64,000 nt of DNA, from NCBI GenBank assembly GCA_964573775.1, contig CAZNKU010000003.1:22918-86917 (forward strand). The letters run 5' to 3'. The notes beneath the pieces are model-generated. The model was not told the origin of the DNA. It saw only the letters and a program-made list of their open reading frames with translations, and searched no databases. How positions within the stretch are numbered: the stretch's first letter is position 1; the number at the start of each line of letters is the position of its first letter. Shown piece after piece: positions 42,110 through 50,079 of the stretch. Position numbers and translations under genes: made by a program. The stretch comes from CAZNKU01 sp964573775. Its GTDB lineage: Bacteria; Bacillota; Clostridia; Monoglobales; Firm-18.

Positions 42110-42739
42110 ATGAAAAACGTTACAGTATTTGACCACCCGTTAATTCAGCACAAAACTACAATTCTTCGACAGAAAACCACTTCAAATAAAGAGTTTCGTG
42201 AATCTGTTGAAGAAATAACAATGCTTATGTGCTACGAAGCTTTAAGAGATTTACCACTTGAAGACATAGAAATAGAAACGCCAATTAAAAAGACTGTACA
42301 AAAAATAATAAAGGGCAAGGATATTGCAATTGTCCCGATTCTTCGTGCAGGTCTTGGTATGGTAAACGGAATGCTTAACCTTGTTCCCACTGCAAAAGTA
42401 GGTCATATAGGTATGTACAGAGATGAGGAAACAATGTTGCCTCAGCCATATTACTGCAAGCTTCCTGCTGACATAGACAAAAGACTGGTAGTTGTTGTAG
42501 ACCCTATGCTTGCAACAGGAGGCTCGGCAATTGATGCTATTGCACAAATAAAATCCCACGGTGCAACAAACATTAAGTTCCTTTGCTTGATTGCCGCACC
42601 GGAAGGTATTGAGGCACTTACAAAGGCTCATCCGGATGTTCAGATATACTGTGCAAACGTAGATGAAGGACTTAACGAAAACTGCTACATTGTTCCCGGC
42701 TTGGGGGATGCAGGAGACAGAATTTTCGGCACAAAATAA
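42110..42739 (+). CDS. upp: Uracil phosphoribosyltransferase
   Basis: 209 residues from the ATG at 42110 (TAGGAG upstream). The PRPP loop is VDPMLATGGSAIDA, the uracil-binding C-terminal region is YIVPGLGDAGDRIFGT, and the N-terminus VTVFDHPLIQHK is typical. It converts uracil and PRPP to UMP, completing salvage of the uracil imported by the preceding permease. It ends at a strong terminator. Confidence 0.97.
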   Translation: MKNVTVFDHPLIQHKTTILRQKTTSNKEFRESVEEITMLMCYEALRDLPLEDIEIETPIKKTVQKIIKGKDIAIVPILRAGLGMVNGMLNLVPTAKVGHIGMYRDEETMLPQPYYCKLPADIDKRLVVVVDPMLATGGSAIDAIAQIKSHGATNIKFLCLIAAPEGIEALTKAHPDVQIYCANVDEGLNENCYIVPGLGDAGDRIFGTK

Positions 42740-42746
42740 ATTTCAT

Positions 42747-42783
42747 AAAGGCGGTGTAAAAAATTTACACCGCCTTTTTATTT
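42747..42783 (+). terminator. Terminator of the permease-upp operon
   Basis: AAAGGCGGTGTAAA / TTTACACCGCCTTTTT stem with T-tail. Confidence 0.92.
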
Positions 42784-42810
42784 GACTAAAAATAAGTGTT
42801 TTGGTATAAT
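42782..42810 (+). promoter_or_regulatory. Promoter of cysK
   Basis: TTGACT (42782-42787), 17-base spacer, TATAAT (42805-42810), only about 18 bases before the ATG, leaving a very short leader with GTGAGGTG. Confidence 0.8.
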
Positions 42811-42827
42811 AAAGTGAGGTGAAATTT

Positions 42828-43754
42828 ATGAAAATCTACACATCCGTTGACCAGCTTATTGGCAAAACACCAATTTTAGAGCTTACAAATATTGAGGAAA
42901 AACTTAATCTTAAAGCAAAAATTTATGCAAAGCTTGAATATTTTAACCCTGCAGGCTCGGTAAAGGACAGAGTTGCAAAGGCTATGATTGACGATGCCGA
43001 GGCAAGTGGAAAACTTAACAAGGATTCTGTAATTATAGAACCTACAAGCGGTAATACAGGCATAGGACTTGCGTCCGTGGGTGCATCAAGAGGTTACAGA
43101 GTAATTATAGTAATGCCCGATACAATGTCAAAAGAGCGCAGAATGTTAATGACTGCATATGGTGCAGAGCTTGTGCTTACAGACGGCAAAAAGGGTATGA
43201 GCGGTGCAATTGAAAAAACCGAGGAGCTTGCAAAGGAAATTCCAAACAGCTTTGTTGCAGGTCAGTTTGTAAACCCTGCAAATGCAAAGGCACATTTTGA
43301 CACAACAGGTCCGGAAATATGGGAAGATACTGACGGCAATGTGGATATATTTGTGGCAGGAATAGGTACCGGCGGTACAATTACAGGAACAGGTGAATTT
43401 TTAAAGTCTAAAAAAGCTGACGTTAAAGTTATAGGTATAGAGCCAAAGGATTCTGCCATACTTTCAGGTGGCAGTGCAGGACCTCACGGTCTTCAGGGTA
43501 TAGGTGCAGGCTTTGTGCCTGAAGTTCTTAACACAGAGGTTTATGATGAAATAATAACGGTTTCCACAGATGAAGCTTATGAAGCTTCAAGACTTCTTGG
43601 TAAAACCGAGGGTGTATTGGTTGGTATATCCTCAGGTGCGGCACTGCATGGTGCAATTAAACTTGCTATGTTGCCTGAAAACGCAGGCAAAAACATTGTT
43701 GTCCTTTTACCTGATACAGGTGACAGATATTTGTCAACAGAGCTTTTTTTATAG
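42828..43754 (+). CDS. cysK: Cysteine synthase A (O-acetylserine sulfhydrylase)
   Basis: 308 residues from the ATG at 42828. The PLP Lys46 lies in NPAGSVKDR, the substrate loop is TSGNTGIG, the phosphate loop is GTGGTITGTG and the C-terminal Ser motif is GISSGAAL. It makes cysteine from O-acetylserine and sulfide. No T-box or SAM riboswitch fits in its short leader, so control must be at the promoter or elsewhere. Confidence 0.96.
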   Translation: MKIYTSVDQLIGKTPILELTNIEEKLNLKAKIYAKLEYFNPAGSVKDRVAKAMIDDAEASGKLNKDSVIIEPTSGNTGIGLASVGASRGYRVIIVMPDTMSKERRMLMTAYGAELVLTDGKKGMSGAIEKTEELAKEIPNSFVAGQFVNPANAKAHFDTTGPEIWEDTDGNVDIFVAGIGTGGTITGTGEFLKSKKADVKVIGIEPKDSAILSGGSAGPHGLQGIGAGFVPEVLNTEVYDEIITVSTDEAYEASRLLGKTEGVLVGISSGAALHGAIKLAMLPENAGKNIVVLLPDTGDRYLSTELFL

Positions 43755-43782
43755 TCTACTGTCAACTTATACGAAATCTATA

Positions 43783-43825
43783 TATAAAATGGAGGCTATC
43801 ATTATATCATAGCCTCCATTTTATA
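43783..43825. terminator. Bidirectional terminator, cysK / thiD
   Basis: 16-bp stem TATAAAATGGAGGCTA / TAGCCTCCATTTTATA. The last codons and stop of thiD lie inside it. Confidence 0.9.
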
Positions 43826-44593
43826 TGTATGATCCAAAGGACCGTGACCCTTTCCCAAATCAAGCATTGCACCTATTGCACCTGTTAAATATTCTTTTGC
43901 ATTTTTAACAGCTTCCTCCATAGTTTTACCCTGTGCAAGATTACAGGCAATTGCAGAAGAAAGTGTACAGCCTGTACCGTGGGTGTTTGGATTATCTATC
44001 TTTTTAGTTTCAAACCACTTTATTTTTCCATTGTCAAAAAGTAAGTCCGAAGCATCACACACCATATGCCCGCCCTTTAAAAGCACGGCACATTCACATT
44101 TAGCAGAAATCAGTTCCGCCGCCCTTAACATATCTTCCTTACTATTTATAGATATATCGCTTAAAACCTCAGCTTCGGGAATGTTAGGCGTTATAATATC
44201 TGCAAGAGGCATTAACCTTTCAACTAAAAATTTCTGTGCATCATTATGAATAAGTCTGTGACCGCTTGTTGAAATCATAACAGGGTCTAAAACTATGTTT
44301 TTTGCCTTGTACTCACAAAGCTTGTCTGCAATAACCTCTATTATTTTTGCTGATGATACCATACCTATTTTCACCGCATCAGGAAAAATATCAGTAAAAA
44401 CAGCATCCATCTGTGCACCTACAAATTCAAGTGTTGCATTCATAATGTCCGTAACCCCTGTTGTGTTTTGTGCAGTAAGTGCGGTTATAACACTCATAGC
44501 ATAGACCTTGTGCACAGTCATAGTCTTTATATCCGCCTGTATACCTGCGCCTCCGCTACAGTCAGAGCCTGCAATTGTAAGAACTTTTTTCAT
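43802..44593 (-). CDS. thiD: Hydroxymethylpyrimidine/phosphomethylpyrimidine kinase
   Basis: 263 residues of the ribokinase fold. The N-terminal IAGSDCSGGAGIQADIKT and the C-terminal anion hole with catalytic Asp NTHGTGCTLSSAIAC are diagnostic. It phosphorylates HMP twice for thiamin synthesis. It overlaps thiE by 4 bases. The C-terminal residues are encoded by one arm of the shared terminator. Confidence 0.95.
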   Translation of the reverse strand: MKKVLTIAGSDCSGGAGIQADIKTMTVHKVYAMSVITALTAQNTTGVTDIMNATLEFVGAQMDAVFTDIFPDAVKIGMVSSAKIIEVIADKLCEYKAKNIVLDPVMISTSGHRLIHNDAQKFLVERLMPLADIITPNIPEAEVLSDISINSKEDMLRAAELISAKCECAVLLKGGHMVCDASDLLFDNGKIKWFETKKIDNPNTHGTGCTLSSAIACNLAQGKTMEEAVKNAKEYLTGAIGAMLDLGKGHGPLDHTYKMEAMI

Positions 44594-45210
44594 TTAAAAA
44601 CACTCCTTAATTCCTCTGCCGCCTTTTTTGGACTTTCTGCCTTCATTATGGCAGACACCACACATATTCCTGCAATGTCTATGCCCTCAAGCACATCAAT
44701 GTTATCCTTGTTAAGACCTCCTATGGCATTTACGGGAATGGGAACAGCCTTGCAGATTTTATCAAGCATTTCCGTTGATGTAAGCACAGTTTTAACCTTT
44801 GTGGTTGTTGGGTAAATTGCCCCTACACCCAAATAGTCAGCACCGTTTTTATAAGCCTCCAACGCCTGCTCAACAGTCTTTGCAGTTGCACCGATTATTA
44901 CATCCTCACCAAGTATTTTACGTGCAACATCCACGGGCATATCGCTTTGCCCAAGGTGTACACCCTCAGTACCTGCAACCATTGCAACATCAATTCTGTC
45001 ATCAATAATAAGAGGAACATTATACCTTTTCGTAAGGGCATGAATTTTCTTTGCAAGGTTAATATACTCCATTGTGGTTTTGTCCTTTTCACGAAGCTGC
45101 ATAATTGTAACTCCACCCTTTAAAGCATCCTCTACCCTGTTTAAAAATTCCTCCTCACTAAAACCTGTGCTGTCGGTAATAAAGTAAAGACTTGTATCAA
45201 AGGTTTTCAA
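44590..45210 (-). CDS. thiE: Thiamin-phosphate synthase
   Basis: 206 residues from the TTG at 45210, 9 bases after GGAGG; the frame extends upstream into thiM without a site. TIM-barrel motifs: QLREKDKTT, IIDDRIDVAMVAGTEGVHLGQ-type phosphate loop (split as LIIDDRIDVA and EGVHLGQSDMP) and NAIGGLNKDNI. It joins HMP-PP with thiazole phosphate from ThiM. Confidence 0.95.
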   Translation of the reverse strand: MKTFDTSLYFITDSTGFSEEEFLNRVEDALKGGVTIMQLREKDKTTMEYINLAKKIHALTKRYNVPLIIDDRIDVAMVAGTEGVHLGQSDMPVDVARKILGEDVIIGATAKTVEQALEAYKNGADYLGVGAIYPTTTKVKTVLTSTEMLDKICKAVPIPVNAIGGLNKDNIDVLEGIDIAGICVVSAIMKAESPKKAAEELRSVFK

Positions 45211-45970
45211 TTTTAAATTCCTCCTCTTTGAAGTTTTTGCAAAGGTTATCCAAAAGGTAAATCGTAAATGTTCCGTTGCCTGCTTTTGTTTCTGCACGCT
45301 TACCTCCTATTCCCAAAACCCCGCATGCTGTCAACACACCGTAAATATCAGGTGATACAAAAATGTAACAACCGCAAAGTGCACCAAGCATACACCCCGT
45401 ACCTGTAATTTGTGCAAGCTGAGGGGTGCCGTTTTGCACCCCAAATGTGTTTTTGCCGTCTGTAACAACATCCGTTTTACCGCTTGCTAAAATTATACAG
45501 TTAAATTTTACTGCAAGCTTTTCCGCAATTTCTTTAGTACAGTAAATATCCGCAAAATCCGCATCAACACCTGCGGATTTATATTCGCTGTCATAAAGTG
45601 CCTTTATTTCAGAATAATTGCCCTTAATTACTTTTGGCTTGTATTTAATAATTCTTTTAATGTAATCTCTGCGAAGTGCGGAGCAACTGATACCCACAGC
45701 ATCAACAACAAAGGGTATGTTTTTTTCACTTGCCGTTTTTGCTGAAATAAGCATAGATTCCATTCTTGCATCCGTAATGTTGCCAAGATTTAAAACAAGT
45801 GCATCTGCAACATTTGTGATTTCCTCCACCTCTTTTGGATGCTCTGCCATAATGGGCTTTGCACCAACTGCCAAAACTGCATTGGCACACTGATTTATGG
45901 AAATCGGATTCATAATGCAATGTACAAGCGGTTTTTTCTCTCTTACTGAATTTACAATTTCATTGAACAA
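45197..45970 (-). CDS. thiM: Hydroxyethylthiazole kinase
   Basis: 257 residues. Family motifs: LVHCIMNPISINQCANAVLA, PIMAEHPKEV and the anion hole ITGTGCMLGALC. It phosphorylates the salvaged thiazole alcohol. It overlaps thiE by 14 bases and follows thiW by 2. The absence of thiC/thiG here suggests salvage rather than full synthesis. Confidence 0.95.
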   Translation of the reverse strand: MFNEIVNSVREKKPLVHCIMNPISINQCANAVLAVGAKPIMAEHPKEVEEITNVADALVLNLGNITDARMESMLISAKTASEKNIPFVVDAVGISCSALRRDYIKRIIKYKPKVIKGNYSEIKALYDSEYKSAGVDADFADIYCTKEIAEKLAVKFNCIILASGKTDVVTDGKNTFGVQNGTPQLAQITGTGCMLGALCGCYIFVSPDIYGVLTACGVLGIGGKRAETKAGNGTFTIYLLDNLCKNFKEEEFKIENL

Positions 45971-45972
45971 TA

Positions 45973-46491
45973 TTACACCTTCTTAGTTCCTAATTTTTCC
46001 TGAACCCTTTTAAGCATTCCCGAGCTTGCAAGTTTTTTAAGTAACAGATAAGCAATTGTACCGCCAATTAATGTTCCTCCAATAAATGAAGGTACATAGA
46101 AAAGCCAGCTTAAGCCTTCTCTGCCCCACAAAAATGTCATTACGGGATATGATGCTATTGCACCTATTACACCTGTGCCTATGACTTCACCAATTACCGC
46201 AAAAATAATTTTACCCTTGGAAAGTCTGTAAAACACGCCCGACAAAAATGCACCGAATATTGCTCCCGTAAGTGCAATGGGCGGTATGCCCATAACAGCC
46301 ATTCTTATAACACCAATCAGCACTGCACACAAAAGTGAATACCATGGTCCCAATAAAACGGAGCAAACAATGTTTATAAGATGCGCCATAGGACACATAC
46401 CCTCAACACGCAGTATGGGTGAAATAACAACACCCAATGCAATAAGCATGGAAAGAACAATTAATTTCAATAAGCCTTTTGAATTTTTCAT
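45973..46491 (-). CDS. thiW: ThiW, thiazole-specific ECF transporter S component
   Basis: 172 residues, six hydrophobic helices, with VEGMCPMAHLINIVCSVLLG and GIPPIALTGAIFGAFLSG typical of ThiW. It binds thiazole outside and works with a shared ECF energising module encoded elsewhere. It is preceded within about 20 bases by a TPP-riboswitch-like leader and is cotranscribed with thiM-thiE-thiD. Confidence 0.92.
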   Translation of the reverse strand: MKNSKGLLKLIVLSMLIALGVVISPILRVEGMCPMAHLINIVCSVLLGPWYSLLCAVLIGVIRMAVMGIPPIALTGAIFGAFLSGVFYRLSKGKIIFAVIGEVIGTGVIGAIASYPVMTFLWGREGLSWLFYVPSFIGGTLIGGTIAYLLLKKLASSGMLKRVQEKLGTKKV

Positions 46492-46507
46492 ATATAATAC
46501 CTCTTTT

Positions 46508-46588
46508 CCGAAAATTCCCGTACACTTGCACAGGTCGGTCGAAGGTCAATTCCTCCCTCTCAATCTGAAACACAGACTCCCTCGCAGT
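46508..46588 (-). promoter_or_regulatory. Divergent TPP riboswitch of thiW
   Basis: Read on the minus strand: GGGAGTCTG, then CAGATTGAGAGGGAGG (the TGAGAGG core of the HMP-binding half), TTGACCTTCGACC, ACCTG and GTGTACGGGAA. It matches the cytX aptamer in the first half, but the pyrophosphate-sensing P4-P5 part is shortened. No T-run terminator follows; the aptamer ends next to the AAGAGG of thiW, so control would be of translation. Confidence 0.7.
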
Positions 46589-46666
46589 TTATTTTTTAAA
46601 GATATTTCCGCATACCTGAGGCGCTCCCCTCCTGTACATCTTATAAAATATCCCATTGGCAAGGTG

Positions 46667-47827
46667 TTATCTTCCTGCTCTCTTAATTTTTTGTACAATA
46701 ATATGCACCAATCCAACAACCAACATAGCAGGAAGAGTGCAACCTAACACCATATCCGTTTTCATAAACAGGCGGTAGATTACAAATCCCACAAGCCATA
46801 TACCAAGACTTGTAAGGTCAAAGCTGTTGGCTGACGAATCCCTTTTAAGTATAAAATAATCCGCTATCTGTATTGCAACCATCGGCGCAAATACCGAGCC
46901 TATAAAATACAAAAAGCTTTCAAATTCAAACACATTTATAAATATTGCCATGACTGTACCTATTGCCGTTACTGCCAAAGCAACATATTTCCCGTTAATT
47001 GCAGAATGTATGCTCTTACTGCTTTCACCTGCGGAAAACACATCCAGATAAGTGGTAGTAACTGTGGAAAAAATCACTATGATCAAAGCAGCAACTCCAA
47101 GTCCTGCCTTGGAAAGTATAATTGCCACATCACTTTCTCCCGTAAGCAAAGCAGCACACATACCGATGATATACATCCAACAGCTCACAAAAAAATATGT
47201 AACGGAGCTTGCCGCAGATGCTATAACCGGTCTTTTTGCCCTTGAAGTGTAGTCAGAAATTAACGGCAACCAGGAAAGTGGCATAGCAACGGATAATTCC
47301 ACAGCAGTACCAAAGCTTATGTTTCCATTTGGTATTTCCGCCCTTCCGCCACCGAATACTACAACGCTTAAAATAATTGTAAGTATAAAAAGTGTGGCAA
47401 CCGCAACCGTGTTTAATATATCAAGCTTTTTCGTACCCGCAACAACCCATATTCCTATAAGTATGCCTGTTACAATACACCATACCCATTGCCCGATGGG
47501 ATATACTGACATTGCCGCAGAAGCACCGCTTGCTATCATAATTGAAGTCCACCCCACAAGCTGTATTACATTAAGTAAGGAAAACATTATGGCTCCCTTT
47601 TGCCCAAAGGACAGCTTTACCGTATCCATGGCGTTTTTTTCAGTTCTGCCTCCTATGACGCCTGCTAAAAACAGCAGTACACAGCCTATTGTGTGACCAA
47701 GCAATATAGACAAAGTTCCCTTAAAAAATCCCAACGGTGCAACGGAAATACCTGTTAAAATCTCCGCAATGGATACACCGGCACCAAACCATATAAGCAC
47801 ATTTGAACGAACTGATGTTTTAGACAT
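46667..47827 (-). CDS. cytX: CytX, putative hydroxymethylpyrimidine transporter
   Basis: 386 residues from the ATG at 47827 (AAAGGGA upstream). NCS1-family permease with about 12 helices: FGAGVSIAEILTGISVAPLG, GHTIGCVLLFLAGVIGG and SLLNVIQLVGWTSIM. CytX imports HMP in thiamin-regulated loci. It stands directly after a TPP riboswitch and upstream of thiW-thiM-thiE-thiD, and so gives the pyrimidine half of salvage while ThiW gives the thiazole half. Confidence 0.92.
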   Translation of the reverse strand: MSKTSVRSNVLIWFGAGVSIAEILTGISVAPLGFFKGTLSILLGHTIGCVLLFLAGVIGGRTEKNAMDTVKLSFGQKGAIMFSLLNVIQLVGWTSIMIASGASAAMSVYPIGQWVWCIVTGILIGIWVVAGTKKLDILNTVAVATLFILTIILSVVVFGGGRAEIPNGNISFGTAVELSVAMPLSWLPLISDYTSRAKRPVIASAASSVTYFFVSCWMYIIGMCAALLTGESDVAIILSKAGLGVAALIIVIFSTVTTTYLDVFSAGESSKSIHSAINGKYVALAVTAIGTVMAIFINVFEFESFLYFIGSVFAPMVAIQIADYFILKRDSSANSFDLTSLGIWLVGFVIYRLFMKTDMVLGCTLPAMLVVGLVHIIVQKIKRAGR

Positions 47828-47881
47828 AAAAAAATCCCTTTCTTTTTTTTGGGGGGTAAAGAAAGAGGTCGTTTCAACAAA

Positions 47882-47916
47882 AAATGCGGAGACACGATAA
47901 AGCATCTCCGCATAGT
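47882..47916 (-). terminator. Riboswitch terminator before cytX
   Basis: ATGCGGAGA / TCTCCGCAT stem followed by TTTTTT on the minus strand, located between the TPP aptamer and cytX. Confidence 0.9.
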
Positions 47917-47935
47917 ATAGTAGTATATATACCAA

Positions 47936-48018
47936 AATTCCTACGGTGGCATTATCCACATCAGGTTCACGGGTCGAAGTCGATTACTTCCTCTCAGCCT
48001 GCCGGGCAAGCTCCCCAA
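47936..48018 (-). promoter_or_regulatory. TPP riboswitch (THI element) of cytX
   Basis: On the minus strand: GGGGAGC, then GGCTGAGAGG, CCCGTGAACCTGATGTGG and ATAATGCCACCGTAGGAA, the complete conserved core of the TPP aptamer. It is followed by a terminator, so thiamin pyrophosphate would stop transcription of cytX. Confidence 0.96.
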
Positions 48019-48067
48019 ATATTTAATTTTACTAGATTATATCACCGCAAAAATTATTTGTCAAGTG

Positions 48068-48382
48068 TTAAATTCCAAGTTCTTCAATTAAAGCATCCTT
48101 TGGTGCAAAGCCTATGGACTTTTTAACAATCTCACCGTTTTCAAAAAGCAAAACTGTAGGAATACTTGCAATACCGTACTGAACAGCAAGTGCCATTTCC
48201 TCATCAATATTAAGCTTTGCAACCTTTATTTTACCCTCATATTCTTCCGCAATTTCAGCAATTACAGGTGCAAGCATTTTGCAAGGTCCGCACCACTGCG
48301 CCCAGAAGTCTACCAAAACAGGCTTGTCCGCCTTTAACACTTCATTTTCAAAATTTTGTGCTGTAAGTTTAATTTCTGACAT
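48068..48382 (-). CDS. trxA: Thioredoxin
   Basis: 104 residues from the ATG at 48382 (AGGGAGGAA upstream). Active site WCGPCK (Cys31, Cys34), cis-Pro in ASIPTVLLF and VDFWAQW. It is cytosolic. It follows an FTR-like gene by 13 bases, suggesting that this thioredoxin is reduced from a ferredoxin-type donor. Confidence 0.96.
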   Translation of the reverse strand: MSEIKLTAQNFENEVLKADKPVLVDFWAQWCGPCKMLAPVIAEIAEEYEGKIKVAKLNIDEEMALAVQYGIASIPTVLLFENGEIVKKSIGFAPKDALIEELGI

Positions 48383-48395
48383 AATAATTCCTCCC

Positions 48396-48593
48396 TTACT
48401 TTGATTTATAATATAGCATACAGTGGCAATAGCCCTCGAAATTCTCATCTTTAATCTGGTCACGAAATTCCTTGCACATACATTTGTTTTCCTCTGTACG
48501 TTCAAGTCTGCAAGGGCAATATCCGCCTGTTCTTTCCAAACCTTCCTTTACAGTCTTTACAACTTCTTCATTCTGATTTAAAGTAACCTTCAT
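48396..48593 (-). CDS. Ferredoxin:thioredoxin reductase catalytic-subunit-like protein
   Basis: 65 residues from the ATG at 48593 (GGAGGGG upstream). The six Cys of FTR beta are all present: CPC (26, 28), CMC (38, 40) and CHC (56, 58), with the same spacing order as in FTR, where four bind a 4Fe-4S cluster and two form the redox disulfide. The protein is shorter than plant FTR beta. No variable (alpha) chain gene and no NADPH-type thioredoxin reductase is nearby. It is cotranscribed with trxA, its probable partner. Confidence 0.85.
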   Translation of the reverse strand: MKVTLNQNEEVVKTVKEGLERTGGYCPCRLERTEENKCMCKEFRDQIKDENFEGYCHCMLYYKSK

Positions 48594-48710
48594 AATATTC
48601 CCCTCCATTCCAAATCCATATATTCATTATACAAAATCCATAGCCTTCCGTCAATAGAAACCACTCAAAAACCACAGGACAAATTATGTTAATATTTTTA
48701 CAAAAAAAGG

Positions 48711-48739
48711 TTGACAAACAGCTGCTTATGTTATATAAT
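48711..48739 (+). promoter_or_regulatory. Promoter of tRNA-Trp
   Basis: TTGACA (48711-48716), 17-base spacer, TATAAT (48734-48739): perfect consensus. Confidence 0.92.
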
Positions 48740-48758
48740 ACTAAATGCAGTTTGAAAT

Positions 48759-48834
48759 AGGGGTATAGTTCAGCTGGTAGAGCAACGGTCTCCAAAACCG
48801 TGTGTCGTGGGTTCAAATCCTACTGCCCCTGCCA
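48759..48834 (+). tRNA. tRNA-Trp (CCA)
   Basis: Cloverleaf: acceptor AGGGGTA / TGCCCCT, D-arm GTTCAGCTGGTAGAGC, anticodon loop CTCCAAA with anticodon CCA, T-arm GTGGGTTCAAATCCTAC, discriminator G and encoded CCA. The transcript ends at the hairpin 48838-48870. Confidence 0.97.
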
Positions 48835-48837
48835 ATA

Positions 48838-48872
48838 AAAACAGTCATCCGTCAGGGTGACTGTTTTTGTTT
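48838..48872 (+). terminator. Terminator of tRNA-Trp
   Basis: AAAAACAGTCA / TGACTGTTTTT stem plus GTTTTG. The same hairpin recurs with one change at about 49038-49070. Confidence 0.88.
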
Positions 48873-48879
48873 TGTTAAA

Positions 48880-49075
48880 AGTAGGATTTGAACCCTAAGA
48901 GGGCTTTGAGTGTTAAACAAAACAGTCCTGTGAACTGTTTTGTAACGAAAAGGTGCGCAGACGGGTACCGAATGCGTAGCATTTGGTCGTCAAGCAAGTA
49001 GGGTGCGTAGCAACCGTATCCTTCTGCCCCCTGCCAATAAAAACAGTCATCCGTCAGGGTGGCTGTTTTCGTTGC
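48880..49075. repeat. Duplicated tRNA-Trp 3' end with ~190-bp insert
   Basis: The tRNA 3' end and its terminator (CTGCCCCTGCCAATAAAAAC, then AGTCATCCGTCAGGGTG) recur at about 49023-49066 with a few changes. Between the copies is a short non-coding segment that opens with the reverse complement of the T-arm (AGTAGGATTTGAACCC at about 48880). It resembles an att-type or tRNA-derived repeat without an integrase. Confidence 0.75.
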
Positions 49076-49114
49076 ACAAAAAATCAGCATACCAAAACGA
49101 TATGCTGACAAAAA

Positions 49115-50062
49115 TCAAATTGCTTTTAGTTTTTTTTCGGCTATTTTCTTTTTGCGTTTTTTTCTGGATTTTTCGCTATTGGTTTTAAGTCTGTTCATAT
49201 AATATTGCTCGTCTGCTTTGTCGGCAGTAAACATCATATATTTTGCAGAAAGCTTGCCGTCCTTTTCACGTGAAAATTTAAGCTTACCCACAAAAAGGTC
49301 GTGCTTGTTGCATCTGCCTATTGTAATATAGCGGTCACCGCTTTGTTTAACCCATGCCTTAAGCTCACTTAAAGGAACATCGCAGTATGGACAGCGAAGA
49401 TTTTTCACCTTGTCGTGTGCAAAAATTGCCTGCTTGTTTGTACAGCCGTAAATAACCTTGTAATTACCGCAGGAAACACGTTTAAGCCCGCTTAAATCCG
49501 CATTGTTTGAATATTCCTCCATACCCCTTTTAACATCTAAAAATTCACAGAGCATAGCGGTGTACCTTGCATCATTAAGCGCATTGTGAACCTCAAGTTC
49601 CACAGGAACTCCGTAAAATTCAACAACCTTTTCCAAAGCCATTGGCAGATTTTCGCCAACAGCCTGCATAGAATAGATAACCTGCAGGTTAATCCATTTT
49701 CCCATCCACTGTGTATCCAGCTTATGCACAAGGAGGTTTTGCATCATAATACGGGAATCATCAGGGCCCCAGGTAAGGAAAACATGTTCCTTACCACACC
49801 ACTGCTTAAACTTTTCGATTATTGACAAAAAGTCCTTGCCGCTATTCAGTTGTTTTTGGTCAATACCCGTAAGTTCTTTGACTTTTTTATGGATTTTACG
49901 GTAAAAAACAGGCTTTATATCTGCAGCAAAATATTCTAAAACATTAAAGCTTTCGTCCATTTTAACCGCACCAATCTGTATTATTTCACCGTCAAGCTGT
50001 ACGTTGCTTTTGCGGTAGTACCCCGCTTGATTCCATTCAAAGTCTACAGCAATATAGTGCAT
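49115..50062 (-). CDS. DEDDh 3'-5' exonuclease family protein
   Basis: 315 residues. ExoI motif DFEWN, ExoII region around TWGPDDSRIM, and ExoIII HNALNDARYT place it with DnaQ-like RNase T/KapD exonucleases. The C-terminal third is an extra domain with CPYCDVPL and a distant GRCNKHDLF, a possible zinc-binding module, ending in a Lys-rich tail. It may process RNA or DNA ends; the substrate is unknown. It lies 17 bases after folD. Confidence 0.88.
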   Translation of the reverse strand: MHYIAVDFEWNQAGYYRKSNVQLDGEIIQIGAVKMDESFNVLEYFAADIKPVFYRKIHKKVKELTGIDQKQLNSGKDFLSIIEKFKQWCGKEHVFLTWGPDDSRIMMQNLLVHKLDTQWMGKWINLQVIYSMQAVGENLPMALEKVVEFYGVPVELEVHNALNDARYTAMLCEFLDVKRGMEEYSNNADLSGLKRVSCGNYKVIYGCTNKQAIFAHDKVKNLRCPYCDVPLSELKAWVKQSGDRYITIGRCNKHDLFVGKLKFSREKDGKLSAKYMMFTADKADEQYYMNRLKTNSEKSRKKRKKKIAEKKLKAI

Positions 50063-50079
50063 GTAACTTCTCCTTAATT

